Shown: positions 8,849 through 18,674, numbered from the stretch's first letter. The stretch is 64,000 bases of DNA from an uncultured Parabacteroides sp. (GCA_944325335.1 CALUZR010000003.1:35889-99888), one strand, 5' to 3'. Numbers and translations: made by a program. Notes: generated by a model not told the origin, from the letters alone.

Positions 8849-8927
8849 AAGAACCCAGAGACACAGAAACACGGAGCTTTTAATTGTTAATTATTAATTG
8901 CTCCGTGTTTTCGTGTCTCTGGGTTCT
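8849..8927. repeat. Long intergenic hairpin, ACACAGA-type (copy 2), likely bidirectional terminator
   Basis: AAGAACCCAGAGACACAGAA (from 8849) pairs with the complementary arm ending GTCTCTGGGTTC at about 8926, over roughly 28 bp, with an AT-rich loop that is itself partly self-complementary. The right arm runs into TTTTT, and the plus-strand A-run before the left arm serves the other direction. It sits between convergent genes. Confidence 0.8.
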
Positions 8928-8947
8928 TTTTACCTTTTACCTTCCGT

Positions 8948-9376
8948 TTAATTGAACTTCAACAAATCGTTCTCGCATAGATAATCCATGTTCTGACGGC
9001 GAATGACTTCGCGGGCCGCTTCCCGATTGTTGGTGCGGATAATCAGGATGGACTTCTCGCCGGCCGAGAAGCAATACATGTATTCAATCGTCAGTCCTGC
9101 CTTTGTGAAGGCTTGGAGCGTGCGGGCGAAACCGGCGGCTTCGGAGTGGGTCACGATGGCCAGTACGTCGCTCAGGTTTGCGCTTACGTTGTGTTCCTTG
9201 AGGAGCGCATAAGCACGTTGCGGGTCGTTCACGATGATGCGCAGGATGCCGTATTCCGATGTGTCGGCTACGGTAGCGGCAATGATACGGATGTTCGCTT
9301 CGGCCAAGAGCATCAAGATCTCGGACAAAGTACCGTATTTGTTTTCCAAAAAGATTGAAATCTGATTGACGGTCAT
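8948..9376 (-). CDS. Tandem ACT-domain amino-acid-binding protein
   Basis: 142 residues with two ACT-like halves: MTVNQISIFLENKYGTLSEI opens the first and IVTHSEAAGFARTLQAFTKAGLTIEYMYCF the second. ACT domains bind amino acids and act as sensors or regulatory subunits. It lies 32 bp downstream of phenylacetate-CoA ligase on the same strand, an arrangement common in Bacteroidetes and Archaea, so it probably senses an aromatic amino acid or aids that pathway. It has no catalytic domain. The usual third partner, indolepyruvate ferredoxin oxidoreductase, is not in this window. Confidence 0.85.
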   Translation of the reverse strand: MTVNQISIFLENKYGTLSEILMLLAEANIRIIAATVADTSEYGILRIIVNDPQRAYALLKEHNVSANLSDVLAIVTHSEAAGFARTLQAFTKAGLTIEYMYCFSAGEKSILIIRTNNREAAREVIRRQNMDYLCENDLLKFN

Positions 9377-9408
9377 AGTATTCTTGTTTTAATGAATTGT
9401 TGTTATTG

Positions 9409-10719
9409 TTAGCATATCTTTCGTAAGTCTTTTACGCGTACGGCTTTTCCGCCTTCGGGAGCTGGGAGCGAACCTTTGGCTACGAGTTTGACACGTGGTG
9501 TAAGCAAGAGTTCGTCTTTGAGTTGCCGCGTCACTTCCTTTTCCAACCGCTGGAGCGTGCTGAAATCATCCGTAAAGAGGTCGCTCAATTCCACTTCAAT
9601 CATCATCTCGTCGTTGTAGCCGACGGTCTCGATTGTAATCAGATAGTTGCTACCCAGTTCTTTGAAGTGCATCAATATCTTCTCTACTTGGGTTGGGAAG
9701 ATGTTTACGCCCTTCAGGATAATCATATCGTCGCTACGTCCTTTGAAGCGTGCCAAGCGTCGGTGCGTGCGTCCGCAAGGGCAATCTCCCGGCAGGAAGC
9801 AAGTCAAGTCGCGCGTACGGTAACGGAGGAGCGGCATAGCTTCGCGGTTAATCGTCGTAAGTACCAATTCGCCCACCTCGCCATCGGGCACCGGTTCAAG
9901 CGTCACGGGATCGATAATCTCCGGAATCACGTAATCTTCCCAAATGTGCAACCCATTCTGCTCTTTGCATTCGAAGGCGACGCCCGGTCCGTTCATTTCC
10001 GACATCCCGAAGCAGTTGTACGCCTTCACGCCGAGAAGCTTCTCGATGCGCTTGCGTTGCTCTTCGGAGTGCGGCTCGGCACCGATGCAAACTGTATGCA
10101 GCTTCGTGTCGCGATGCGGGTCGATGCCCTCTTCATACATTACCTCGGCCAAGCGCGTGGCGTAGCTCGGGATGATATGCAAGCAAGTCGTACCGAAATC
10201 GCAAATGAATTTGATTTGCCGCTTCGTATTACCTGCCGCCGCCGGTACGGTCAAGGCTCCCAGTCGTTCAGCACCGTATTGGAAACCCAAACCTCCGGTA
10301 AACATACCGTAGCCCGAAGTGTTCTGGAACACGTCCGTATCGCGCAATCCGACCATATACATGCAACGCGCCACCTGGTTTGCCCATTGGTCCAGGTCCT
10401 TGGCCGAGTGGAGCACCACCGTCGGGTTTCCCGTCGTGCCGCTCGACGAATGGATGCGGACACACTCGCGAAGTGGAATCGCCACCAGTCCGAACGGATA
10501 ATGCGCGCGCAGGTCGTCCTTCGTGGTAAAAGGAATCTTCCTCAGGTCGTCCAGCGTCTGGATATCATCGGCCGTAAGTCCGTTCTGTTTAAAAACTTCT
10601 TGATAAAAAGGGGATTTCAACGCCTGTTGCACGGTTGCCTTCAACCGTTCCGTCTGGAGTCGTTCCAAATCGGGGCGCTTCATTGTCTCGAGTTCTTCTT
10701 GCCAATATTCTTGATTCAT
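9409..10719 (-). CDS. paaK: Phenylacetate--CoA ligase
   Basis: 436 residues, normal length for the anaerobic-type PaaK. Activates phenylacetate (or indoleacetate/aryl acids) to the CoA thioester using ATP. The AMP-binding P-loop-like motif is HSSSGTTGNPTVV near residue 95, the adenylate region NCFGMSEMNGPG near 240, and the C-terminal domain hinge RYRTRDLTCF near 305 followed by GRSDDMIILKGVNIFPTQVE. A Cys pair (GDCPCGRTHRR) lies before the hinge, as in the family. Together with the ACT protein it probably runs in the energy-conserving direction, making ATP from aryl-acetyl-CoA formed during amino acid fermentation; that direction is inferred from the lineage. Confidence 0.92.
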   Translation of the reverse strand: MNQEYWQEELETMKRPDLERLQTERLKATVQQALKSPFYQEVFKQNGLTADDIQTLDDLRKIPFTTKDDLRAHYPFGLVAIPLRECVRIHSSSGTTGNPTVVLHSAKDLDQWANQVARCMYMVGLRDTDVFQNTSGYGMFTGGLGFQYGAERLGALTVPAAAGNTKRQIKFICDFGTTCLHIIPSYATRLAEVMYEEGIDPHRDTKLHTVCIGAEPHSEEQRKRIEKLLGVKAYNCFGMSEMNGPGVAFECKEQNGLHIWEDYVIPEIIDPVTLEPVPDGEVGELVLTTINREAMPLLRYRTRDLTCFLPGDCPCGRTHRRLARFKGRSDDMIILKGVNIFPTQVEKILMHFKELGSNYLITIETVGYNDEMMIEVELSDLFTDDFSTLQRLEKEVTRQLKDELLLTPRVKLVAKGSLPAPEGGKAVRVKDLRKIC

Positions 10720-10818
10720 GGCTCTTTATTCCTATTTATAATGTAAAAATTACGTGTATGTGTTTCATTTCGTTTGCAATATTACGGAAAAAACCGATAC
10801 GATGTTCCCTTTTGCCCC

Positions 10819-10852
10819 TTTAATTCTCTTTGTAGACAAAAAAAGAATTAAA
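10819..10852. other. AT-rich inverted repeat upstream of the leader ORF promoter
   Basis: TTTAATTCT at 10819 is matched by AGAATTAAA at 10844-10852, separated by CTTTGTAGACAAAAAA in which CTTTG and CAAA can also pair. It lies 13 bp upstream of the -33 box at 10865. It may be an operator or a weak terminator; the sequence does not decide. Confidence 0.4.
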
Positions 10853-10864
10853 ATCTTTCATATA

Positions 10865-10896
10865 TTTGCTTTGATAAAAAATAAGTTTTACCTTTG
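10865..10896 (+). promoter_or_regulatory. Full-consensus promoter for the AGCA leader ORF and HU-like gene
   Basis: TTTG (10865-10868), a 20-bp spacer, then TACCTTTG (10889-10896), an exact match to the Bacteroidetes -33/-7 consensus. The leader ATG follows at 10919. No second promoter is visible before the HU-like gene at 11159. Confidence 0.8.
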
Positions 10897-10918
10897 GCGC
10901 ACTAATAAAACAAAGAAG

Positions 10919-11047
<129 letters not shown>

Positions 11048-11078
11048 ACTATAAGCAAATAAATCACGACGCGAAAGG

Positions 11079-11116
11079 CCCGTGTGCGGAGCGACAGCTC
11101 TGTGCACGGGTTTTTT
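11079..11116 (+). terminator. Intrinsic terminator/attenuator before HU-like gene
   Basis: Arms 11079-11092 and 11097-11110 pair over all 14 positions (three G-U) around a GACA loop and run directly into TTTTTT (11111-11116). It separates the leader ORF from the HU-like gene, which has no visible promoter of its own. Confidence 0.85.
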
Positions 11117-11158
11117 GCGTCTATCCGTGTGTATATTAACTCTTAAAATCATAAAAAT

Positions 11159-11902
11159 ATGGCAGAAAACGAAAACAGGACGGTATGGCCCGTCACCTTG
11201 TATCAGAACCAGATGACCGAACGTACAGACGATTATTCGGCTCGCGTGAAGACCTTCGACGATACGAAAGACCTGGAATATGTAGTGAACGAAGTGATTG
11301 CCGACGGGACCGAGTTCAAGAAACAGACCCTGATCGACATCTACACTCGCATTGAGGCCAAAATCCGCGCCTTGGTACGCCAGGGCTATCCGGTGCAGAC
11401 GGACAATGTGCGGTTTGGTCCATCGGTGGAAGGTTCCTTCGACGCGCAAGGCATTCCGTTGGAAGACAGTGAAATCAAATGTACGTTGAACCTGACCGCC
11501 ACCGAAACGATGCAGAAAGCGCTGGAGAACGTGACCTATCACGTGGACAGCGTGCAGGAAGACGGCGGTGCGGCGATCCTCAGCTTCAAGAACTTGACGA
11601 CCGGCGCAACGGATGGCTCCGTAAACCGCACGGATTTCGTCGAGGCACGCGGCAAGAAGATCAAGGCGGTCAACCAAGACGGCACCGGTATTGGCAAGGT
11701 CGACTTGGTCAGCGTGTTGGGCGTTGCGACCACGATCGAGTCCTTGCCCTACAACGACCCGTCGCGCATCGCTTTCAACATCCCGGAGGATTTGGCAGAA
11801 GGCGAATACACGCTGCAGATCGAGACCTATTATGCGGCAGGCAACAAATTATTAAAAGAGCCGCGCGTATTGGTTTACTCGAAACCGATCACGATTAGCT
11901 AA
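11159..11902 (+). CDS. HU/IHF-like DNA-binding protein with DUF4469 Ig-like C-terminal domain
   Basis: 247 residues, the same overall layout as the protein at 4855. The N-terminal half carries the HU-like helices (LEYVVNEVIADGTEFKKQTLIDIYTRIEAKI) and strand region (GYPVQTDNVRFGPSVEGSF). From about residue 120 a beta-rich Ig-like tail runs to LQIETYYAAGNKLLKEPRV. Unlike its relative it starts acidic (MAENENRTVWPVTLY), so DNA binding is less certain. It lies behind a promoter, a repeat-bearing leader ORF and a terminator hairpin, so its expression may depend on read-through. Its 3' flank holds four 23-bp hairpin repeats. Confidence 0.72.
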   Translation: MAENENRTVWPVTLYQNQMTERTDDYSARVKTFDDTKDLEYVVNEVIADGTEFKKQTLIDIYTRIEAKIRALVRQGYPVQTDNVRFGPSVEGSFDAQGIPLEDSEIKCTLNLTATETMQKALENVTYHVDSVQEDGGAAILSFKNLTTGATDGSVNRTDFVEARGKKIKAVNQDGTGIGKVDLVSVLGVATTIESLPYNDPSRIAFNIPEDLAEGEYTLQIETYYAAGNKLLKEPRVLVYSKPITIS

Positions 11903-11925
11903 CTCCTAATCGTAGGTTTGATTTT

Positions 11926-12012
11926 GGGGAGGCACCCTCCCCTTATCGGGGGAGACACCCTCCCTGCATAGGGGGAGACACCCTCCCCCGATCGCGGGAG
12001 GCATCCTCCCCA
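11926..12012. repeat. Four tandem 23-bp hairpin repeats
   Basis: Units GGGGAGGCACCCTCCCC, GGGGGAGACACCCTCCC, GGGGGAGACACCCTCCCCC and GCGGGAGGCATCCTCCCC start every 23 bp. Each can fold by itself as a GGGGAG/CTCCCC stem with a short loop. The last is followed by AAAAAA. The array lies 23 bp after the HU-like gene; the remaining 250 bp to the next gene show no gene or clear promoter. Confidence 0.85.
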
Positions 12013-12264
12013 AAAAAGTGAATAAAGAAACATCGTAAATAAGAATTAACCGAAACCCGGACGTGAAGGCGGTCTTTGACGGGAAGGAAGAGGCGAGTTT
12101 GCCCCATGTAGCGTGCCGGTTGCGAGAACCCGCGGGTAGTCTTATTAGTGTGATTGAATGTATTTTATCTCCCTTTGCGCGAAAGGCAGGCGGCCTCCAC
12201 TCCCCTTCATCCTCCCCCCCACGCCGGGTTTCCATTTTGAACACTAATAAAACATTCAGGACAA

Positions 12265-15200
12265 ATGAGAAAGATATTTAACATATCGTTCCCCCTCTTC
12301 ATGTTGTTCATTGCGATTGGGGAGATTTGGGGGCAAGAGACAGAAGAAAAGGTTACGTTTGAGCATAGTCAAGGGACGTTAGCTGATGACTATGAGTGGG
12401 TTAAGGACCAGGAGTATTATGCTTCTTATGATACCATAAGCAATACGGATGACAATAAAACCCTATTGCAACGTACGCATGAATATACGAAGATTATTTA
12501 TGTGGAGCCGGGGAAGGAGAAGCAGTTGATACCGTATAATATAATAAGCGGTATGTATAGGAATAAGTATTTCAGGTGGTTTATGTATGAAGATGAGAAC
12601 AATACAACATGGCTTACTGATAATACTGATATTGAGGATTTGACTTTTAAGAATGATGCAAATGAGGAGGTAAAAACATATATGCCAAGTAATGCGGGGT
12701 ATATTGTTTCTGAAGTTATTCCGAATGATGAGCACGTTTATAATCTGAATCATCCAACACTTACATCGCATTATTGCAATACCAATGAACCTTATATTCC
12801 AACTCTTACCTTAGAAGAAAACGACTTTAACAACGATGGTAGCCCTATCAAAGTTGCATTAGATATCTCGAATGAAGCGTTTACCATAGAAGAAACAGAG
12901 GATGGAAAGAAGTCGGTAACAGAACCCACCTTGGCCTATCGCTATATCTTTGAGATACGGGATGCGGGGGAGATTATGGATAAAATAACATCGTTGGATG
13001 AAGCGACAAAGCAAGCTTATATAGATGGAGTCCGTAGACGTCTATATGCTACAGCAGGCGTTGATTTCCAAGTCCGCTTGACTTTGCCATTGAGCAGTTA
13101 CTATTTTGAGGATGTGCAAGGTGAGGACGAAACAACGTCAGGAGGCTATTTGACAAAAGGTGATGTAACGGTTGTTGTTACAAACGAAGAGGGTGAAACT
13201 GTAACTGACATTAATGCCTCTATTTACAATACAGGTAATTGGAAGAGAATTTTACCCAATGAATTGTTGGAAATATCTGACCCGAAAGAGGGTACTTATA
13301 CGGTTACTATTAAACATAGAAACTATGCGTTAGACGAATATGAAATCACATTCCTTCCTGAAAGCGAAGCAGGCATGTTTGAACCTACTTCTAATGATGA
13401 TAATTATTATAAGTCTCAAACCTATTTGGATAGTGAAGTCGAAGCCGGAAATGCCCAGTTATTGGGTGCTATTGACTTTGACGGGGAGGAATATAGTAGT
13501 CACTTAGTAGAAAAGAGCAATTATAAATATTATCCTGCACCTCTTTTGCCATGGTCGCAAAGTAGTTACGCATGGGTATTTAATGGCTCTTATAGCGGAT
13601 GGGATTATGCCCATTATCGAATCGTAACGAATTCGAATGGTGTTCCTCAGAAAACAGGTTTGACGGATGGGAAAGTAGTTTATGGACATGGTGCTACTGA
13701 AGGTAGTGATGATTGTTTCCTCTGGATAAACGTGGCTGGCGACCCAGGTAAGATGTTGGATTTGGAGTGGAATGACCCGGTTTGTCCTTCCAGCCGTCTT
13801 TATTTGACATTTTGGATGAACGAGTTTTCGAACAATGATGAAACAGGTAATGTGGAAGTCACCTTGACTGGAATTAACGACGAAGGAACAGACGAAGAGA
13901 CAAGGACGGAAATAGCCACTTATATCACGGGGTATATCGCAAATGATGGATATGAGATTGAACGTGGCACATGGGCGCAAGTCTATTTCTCTTTCATTAC
14001 AGGCGATGAACAATATGATAAATATGTATTGACCATCAACAATAACGCAAAGAACTCCGCCGGCGCGGACTTCGCGATAGACGACATCCGGGTCTATATG
14101 GCCGCGCCAAGGGCGAGAGTGACGCAACAGAAGCTGAGTTGCGGCGATCGTACCCGCCTTCGGATGGATTTGACGTGGGATCAGCTCTTGAGCCGCATGG
14201 GGCAAGAGGAACAAACGGAAGGTGGTGAAGAAGAAGGATGGGTTGACTTCTGCTTTATCGACGAGACGATTTATAATGCGTACTTGGCAGACCATGAAAA
14301 CGATCCTAATAAATATGAAGACGCTATTGATTCCGCTGCCATTCGGATAGGAAACGGTACGGATTATAACCAGAAATTCGCTACGCTGTATTATGATTTA
14401 TGTTTGACTGCTAATACTAAATATGTAGCGTATGATCAGAATGAAGAAGAAACGAATTCAGATTATACCGGCGGATCGTTGGCATCGGCTAATTCCAAAA
14501 AAGGAGAGGATGGCGAAACAAGATACTATTTTTATTACTCACAAGATGAGGATACAAAACGCGATATTCTATCTGTCGATTTCTATGCCGATATGATGTA
14601 TGGCCGTAATTACGTGATGTTAATTCGTAATCCGGACACTCCCGATGGAACGCCAGATGATGATCTTTCTTCGTTTGGCTATCCAGGACAGACTTGTGCC
14701 ATCGCCACGAACTTTACCGTGATAGGGCAAAACCTTATCCGCATCAATGGCGAGATTGTAAAGCCGGAGGACTTGAACGATTATTGCACAGGGCAGATCT
14801 TTAACTTCTCGGTAGATTTACAGACACCGCAACGAAATGGTGACGGAAGCCTTGTCGTAGAGGATGGAGAAGTACAATATGACACATACGACGAAACAGT
14901 CTATTTTGATTGGTTCATTGGAACGATGGAGGAGTTCAACAAGGAATTGAGCGATGCCCTTGAAACATTGAGAAAGGATCATCCAGACGCGACTGAAGCG
15001 GATTTGGGTGACATCATGCCAGACGATACAGAAAGTGACTTAGCAAAAGCTATTACTACTATCCAGGAATATTTGGAAGAAGGAGAAGAAGAGGGTATCC
15101 AAAAGCGATTAACATTGCACAAGGAGACTTTGTCCATCCGTATTTTGGAGAATGGCTTGAACTTGGTGGTTCGTCCGATTGGAAACGTATCTGAAGAAGA

Positions 15201-17730
15201 GGATGAAGTAAGAAACTTAATCTGTTGGGACGCGATACCTTTGCGATTGGATGCCAAAGGAGAATCGCCCAGTGTTTTGCCTGGCTTTGAAGATGTAACA
15301 TATCCAACAGACTTTATCCCTAATGTACGCCTTGGATTGGAACAAATAGAGAAGGCTAAAGTTGGAAAAGGGAATCCTACAATAAAGATTAGCTTGCGGG
15401 ATGCCCATTATATAAATGAAAGTACAGATCATTTAGGTGTCATGACAAATGGAAGTAACGAGATAAATGAATTGCATTTCGTAGGTTCAACTGATCCAAA
15501 CTATACGAAGTTGTTTGATGGAGAGTTTGACAAGCATGCTTATTGCATTGGAAAGATTGTTAACTTGAAAGCAAAGGAAGAACCAACAGAAGTGGATGAT
15601 AATATGTTGGAAATCCAATTCAATTTGGATAAGCAAGAAGAAACGGTTGATGGTTTCCAATTCACGCCCCGTGAAGGTTATTCTTACACGTTCGGTTTCC
15701 ATTTTGAGGAAAAGGATGCAAGCAATGATCCAATAGAAGCGGATGCAACTGCAGGAGAGGGTACAAGCGATGATGAAATAAAAGTAGGTTGTTATGGAAG
15801 TTCGTTTATAACGATGTATGTGGTTCCTAAGTACCAAAAGTGGATAGGCGAAGCAACGGATGATTGTAATAATGATGACAACTGGGCTCGCTCTACGAAA
15901 ACGGAATTAAAGAAGGCGGATGGTACTTATACAGATGATGAAGAGGCAGGCGGCTATGCCCCGATGTACTTCACGAACATCACGATTCGGGAAGATAAGC
16001 CGCAAATAGAATTATACAATGTGCAGAAGTTGACGGATAATAAAACATTAGACCTGTCTACACGTGAAGGCGCGAAAGAGAATATCGAATACGATTTGAT
16101 GGTTGAGCCGAATGAAAACGAAGACGGCTATCATTGCATCCCTTATTATATGAACCGTGTGAACCAAATCCACTTCGAGCCCAACGCCGAGATGCTCCAC
16201 GCCGAGCTATTGCAATATGACACGGCATGGGTAGATTATAAGTTGGAAAACGGAAAGTGGCATACGTTGGCCTCTCCGCTCCAAGGCGTAGTGGCTGGGG
16301 ATTTTTATACGGATAGCGATGATGCGACGGAAAAACAGGAATACTTTACTCCAATTACCTTTGTAAATGATGAAAATGACGGCGCAAATAGAGAAAATGA
16401 CGGCGTGAATTACAACAACGACAATATTGAAAATAGCCGCTTCAGTCCTTCTGTTTATCAGCGTGGTTGGGATAAAGAGGCGAAGATGGTTTCTGTTGGA
16501 GAAACAGAAGGTACATCGCTTGCTATTCAAGGGAATTGGAGTGCCGTATATAATAATGTATATGAAGCATACAATCCGGGTAAAGGTTTTTCTATAAAGG
16601 TATTGGATATGCCAAAGAATAGTAATACAGAAGCTATCTTCCGTTTGCCGAAAAATGACGATTCTTATTCTTACTATGATTCAAAAGGCAATGAGACAGA
16701 AACAAGTGCTTCTTCTATAACACGTGAAGGTGCCGGTAAGTTAAAGATTACAACACCTGAAGAAAATGCAGAAAAAGACGTACTGTTTACAGTTACTGAT
16801 TTAGAGGCTAATGGAAACTATTACTTAGTAGGAAATCCATTTATGGCCTATCTGGATACGAAGAAATTCTTTGAAGCTAATAGTAGTTTGGGTTCAAGCT
16901 ATTGGTATGTTGATGATGATGTACAGAATATTGTTTCGGTGGCAGATGATCAATTATTCTCAACAGATAAGGGAATCAATATCCCGCCTCTCCATTCTTT
17001 CTTTGTTCGGAAGGTGGATGATACAAGCCCTATAACTGTTACCTTCAAAGATGATATGCAGGTCTTAGGCGAAACAAGCAATAAGGAAATAAATGCCAAT
17101 GCCCTCATCCTAACCGTCCAAACCGAAGATGGGAAGACAAGCCGCGCAGCCATTGCCTACGATATGTCGGCCGACAAAGGCTATGCCGCGGACGAGGACG
17201 TGGAGTTGTTCTTGGATTCGAACCTGAGCGACGTCTCGGCGATTTATACCGTAGCAGGCACGATGGCGACCTCCATCAACCGCACGTCGGAGCTCTATAA
17301 CATCCCGATAGGTATCTATGGAAATAGTACAGAGATGGTGACATTGTCATTCGTGGGATTGAAGCACTTCAGTAGCGCGGCACTCTATGATGCAGAGAAA
17401 AAGACGGAGACGCCGCTCCGTGAGGGTACGACGTTGACCGTCCCGGCAAGTACGAGCGGACGTTATTTCCTCCGCGCTGGTACACCGACAGGAAATGAAA
17501 TCCTCGAAGCGGACGATATCCAAATCTATGCGCTTTCGGGCAACCGCGTGATGGTAGCTTCGTCGGTACCGCTGAAGGATATCCGCGTCTACAACCTGGG
17601 TGGCGTGCTGCTCAAGCAGGCAATGGCCGGATTCTGCAGCTGCGAGCTTTACCTGCCAGATGGCATCTATATCGTAAAGGTAGAGAATGTGAATAGAGAA
17701 ATCGAGACCGCGAAAGTCGTCGTTCGATAA
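12265..17730 (+). CDS. Very large secreted/surface protein with C-terminal sorting-like domain
   Basis: 1821 residues. A signal peptide (MRKIFNISFPLFMLFIAIGEIWGQ) leads a very acidic, Asn/Asp/Glu-rich mature protein with no enzyme motif I recognise. Near residues 290-370 a beta-sandwich-like segment carries YLTKGDVTVVVTNEEGETVTD and GTYTVTIKHRNYALDEYEITF. The last 75 residues (IQIYALSGNRVMV, DIRVYNLGGVLLKQAMAG, LPDGIYIVKVENVNREIETAKVVVR) resemble the type A C-terminal sorting domain or the DUF6383-type tail of Parabacteroides surface proteins, so export to the cell surface is likely. Most of the gene is AT-rich, with GC-rich patches near 14.05-14.2 kb, 16.2-16.3 kb and the last 600 bp, suggesting a mosaic. 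It stands alone. Confidence 0.65.
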   Translation: MRKIFNISFPLFMLFIAIGEIWGQETEEKVTFEHSQGTLADDYEWVKDQEYYASYDTISNTDDNKTLLQRTHEYTKIIYVEPGKEKQLIPYNIISGMYRNKYFRWFMYEDENNTTWLTDNTDIEDLTFKNDANEEVKTYMPSNAGYIVSEVIPNDEHVYNLNHPTLTSHYCNTNEPYIPTLTLEENDFNNDGSPIKVALDISNEAFTIEETEDGKKSVTEPTLAYRYIFEIRDAGEIMDKITSLDEATKQAYIDGVRRRLYATAGVDFQVRLTLPLSSYYFEDVQGEDETTSGGYLTKGDVTVVVTNEEGETVTDINASIYNTGNWKRILPNELLEISDPKEGTYTVTIKHRNYALDEYEITFLPESEAGMFEPTSNDDNYYKSQTYLDSEVEAGNAQLLGAIDFDGEEYSSHLVEKSNYKYYPAPLLPWSQSSYAWVFNGSYSGWDYAHYRIVTNSNGVPQKTGLTDGKVVYGHGATEGSDDCFLWINVAGDPGKMLDLEWNDPVCPSSRLYLTFWMNEFSNNDETGNVEVTLTGINDEGTDEETRTEIATYITGYIANDGYEIERGTWAQVYFSFITGDEQYDKYVLTINNNAKNSAGADFAIDDIRVYMAAPRARVTQQKLSCGDRTRLRMDLTWDQLLSRMGQEEQTEGGEEEGWVDFCFIDETIYNAYLADHENDPNKYEDAIDSAAIRIGNGTDYNQKFATLYYDLCLTANTKYVAYDQNEEETNSDYTGGSLASANSKKGEDGETRYYFYYSQDEDTKRDILSVDFYADMMYGRNYVMLIRNPDTPDGTPDDDLSSFGYPGQTCAIATNFTVIGQNLIRINGEIVKPEDLNDYCTGQIFNFSVDLQTPQRNGDGSLVVEDGEVQYDTYDETVYFDWFIGTMEEFNKELSDALETLRKDHPDATEADLGDIMPDDTESDLAKAITTIQEYLEEGEEEGIQKRLTLHKETLSIRILENGLNLVVRPIGNVSEEEDEVRNLICWDAIPLRLDAKGESPSVLPGFEDVTYPTDFIPNVRLGLEQIEKAKVGKGNPTIKISLRDAHYINESTDHLGVMTNGSNEINELHFVGSTDPNYTKLFDGEFDKHAYCIGKIVNLKAKEEPTEVDDNMLEIQFNLDKQEETVDGFQFTPREGYSYTFGFHFEEKDASNDPIEADATAGEGTSDDEIKVGCYGSSFITMYVVPKYQKWIGEATDDCNNDDNWARSTKTELKKADGTYTDDEEAGGYAPMYFTNITIREDKPQIELYNVQKLTDNKTLDLSTREGAKENIEYDLMVEPNENEDGYHCIPYYMNRVNQIHFEPNAEMLHAELLQYDTAWVDYKLENGKWHTLASPLQGVVAGDFYTDSDDATEKQEYFTPITFVNDENDGANRENDGVNYNNDNIENSRFSPSVYQRGWDKEAKMVSVGETEGTSLAIQGNWSAVYNNVYEAYNPGKGFSIKVLDMPKNSNTEAIFRLPKNDDSYSYYDSKGNETETSASSITREGAGKLKITTPEENAEKDVLFTVTDLEANGNYYLVGNPFMAYLDTKKFFEANSSLGSSYWYVDDDVQNIVSVADDQLFSTDKGINIPPLHSFFVRKVDDTSPITVTFKDDMQVLGETSNKEINANALILTVQTEDGKTSRAAIAYDMSADKGYAADEDVELFLDSNLSDVSAIYTVAGTMATSINRTSELYNIPIGIYGNSTEMVTLSFVGLKHFSSAALYDAEKKTETPLREGTTLTVPASTSGRYFLRAGTPTGNEILEADDIQIYALSGNRVMVASSVPLKDIRVYNLGGVLLKQAMAGFCSCELYLPDGIYIVKVENVNREIETAKVVVR

Positions 17731-17738
17731 AGGGATAA

Positions 17739-17820
17739 ACACAGAGAGGCACCGAGGCACGGAGGAAATTAGAAGTTAATAATTAGCAATTAAAAGCTCC
17801 GTGACTCAGTGTCTCTGTGT
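17739..17820. repeat. Long intergenic hairpin, ACACAGA-type (copy 3)
   Basis: ACACAGAGAGGCACCGAGGC (from 17739) pairs with the arm ending AGTGTCTCTGTGT at 17820 over about 25 bp. The loop contains two TTAAT/ATTAA stretches. It lies 9 bp after the large surface-protein gene, so it is probably its terminator, though no T-run follows on the plus strand. Confidence 0.7.
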
Positions 17821-17880
17821 GCAAAATACCTAATTACGACATACCTCCAACTTTTAAATAAGCATAAAACGCCCCGAATA

Positions 17881-17912
17881 TTTGGACAATTCGAATGCGT
17901 TGCTTATTTTCG
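17881..17912 (+). promoter_or_regulatory. Promoter for the TPR protein
   Basis: TTTG (17881-17884), 20-bp spacer, TATTTTCG (17905-17912). It supports the start at 17947 and excludes the in-frame ATG further upstream at 17809. Confidence 0.6.
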
Positions 17913-17946
17913 CACACGTTTAAACAAAATAAAAAGGTATTTAACC

Positions 17947-18660
17947 ATGAAAAGAATTGTATTATTAGTCGCATTTTGTTTAGGTATCGGACATGCCTTT
18001 GCCCAAGATGCCGATGCGCTTCGCGATGCAGGCGATGCCGCTTTACAGGCAAAAAATTATCCGGAAGCACTAGCCAAGTATAGTGAATATTTAAAATTGA
18101 ACGAGTACAAGGATACGGTGCGTATTTACAACTGCGCGTTCAGTGCGACCCAAGCCAAGAATTACGAAGAGGCTGCCAAGTATTTCGACATGGCCGTGAA
18201 CTATGGCTATAACTTGGACGCTTCGTATGTGGGCGAGGCTCAGGCTTACCGCAATTTGAACAAGACGGACGAATTCCTCGCTACTGTAGAGGCTGGTTTG
18301 AAGGCATTGCCAGGCGATGCGAACTTAGAGAAGTTGCTCTATTCGTATTGCATCAAGCAGGGACAGGCTGCCAAGAAGAGCGGCGACATCGCTACGGCTA
18401 CAAAGATGTACAAGAGCGTACTCCTCGCTTCCAACAAGTCGTATCAGGAAGGCGCGTTGTATAGCCTCGGCGCGATGATTTACAACCAAGGCGCGACTGG
18501 TTTGCAGAAAGCCGACATTTCGGACGCGGAACGCACGAAGTGCTACGACCAGCTGAAGGAAGCTAAAGGTTATCTGGACCAGGCTGTAGCCATCAACGGT
18601 AAATTGAAGGCGAATGCGCAGAAGTTGGTAGATGCGATCACGGCTTCGTTGCCAAAGTAA
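17947..18660 (+). CDS. Secreted tetratricopeptide repeat protein
   Basis: 237 residues from MKRIVLLVAFCLGIGHAFAQ, a clean signal peptide. The mature protein has three to four TPR-like helix pairs: ALRDAGDAALQAKNYPEALAKYSEYLKLN near 22-50, NCAFSATQAKNYEEAAKYFDMAVNYG near 57-82, and KKSGDIATATKMYKSVLLASNKSYQEGALYSLG near 140-175. TPR proteins act as scaffolds for protein contacts, here in the periplasm. No partner gene adjoins it. It ends before a strong bidirectional terminator shared with the hsp20 gene on the other strand. Confidence 0.8.
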   Translation: MKRIVLLVAFCLGIGHAFAQDADALRDAGDAALQAKNYPEALAKYSEYLKLNEYKDTVRIYNCAFSATQAKNYEEAAKYFDMAVNYGYNLDASYVGEAQAYRNLNKTDEFLATVEAGLKALPGDANLEKLLYSYCIKQGQAAKKSGDIATATKMYKSVLLASNKSYQEGALYSLGAMIYNQGATGLQKADISDAERTKCYDQLKEAKGYLDQAVAINGKLKANAQKLVDAITASLPK

Positions 18661-18674
18661 TTGAGACGCGACAC

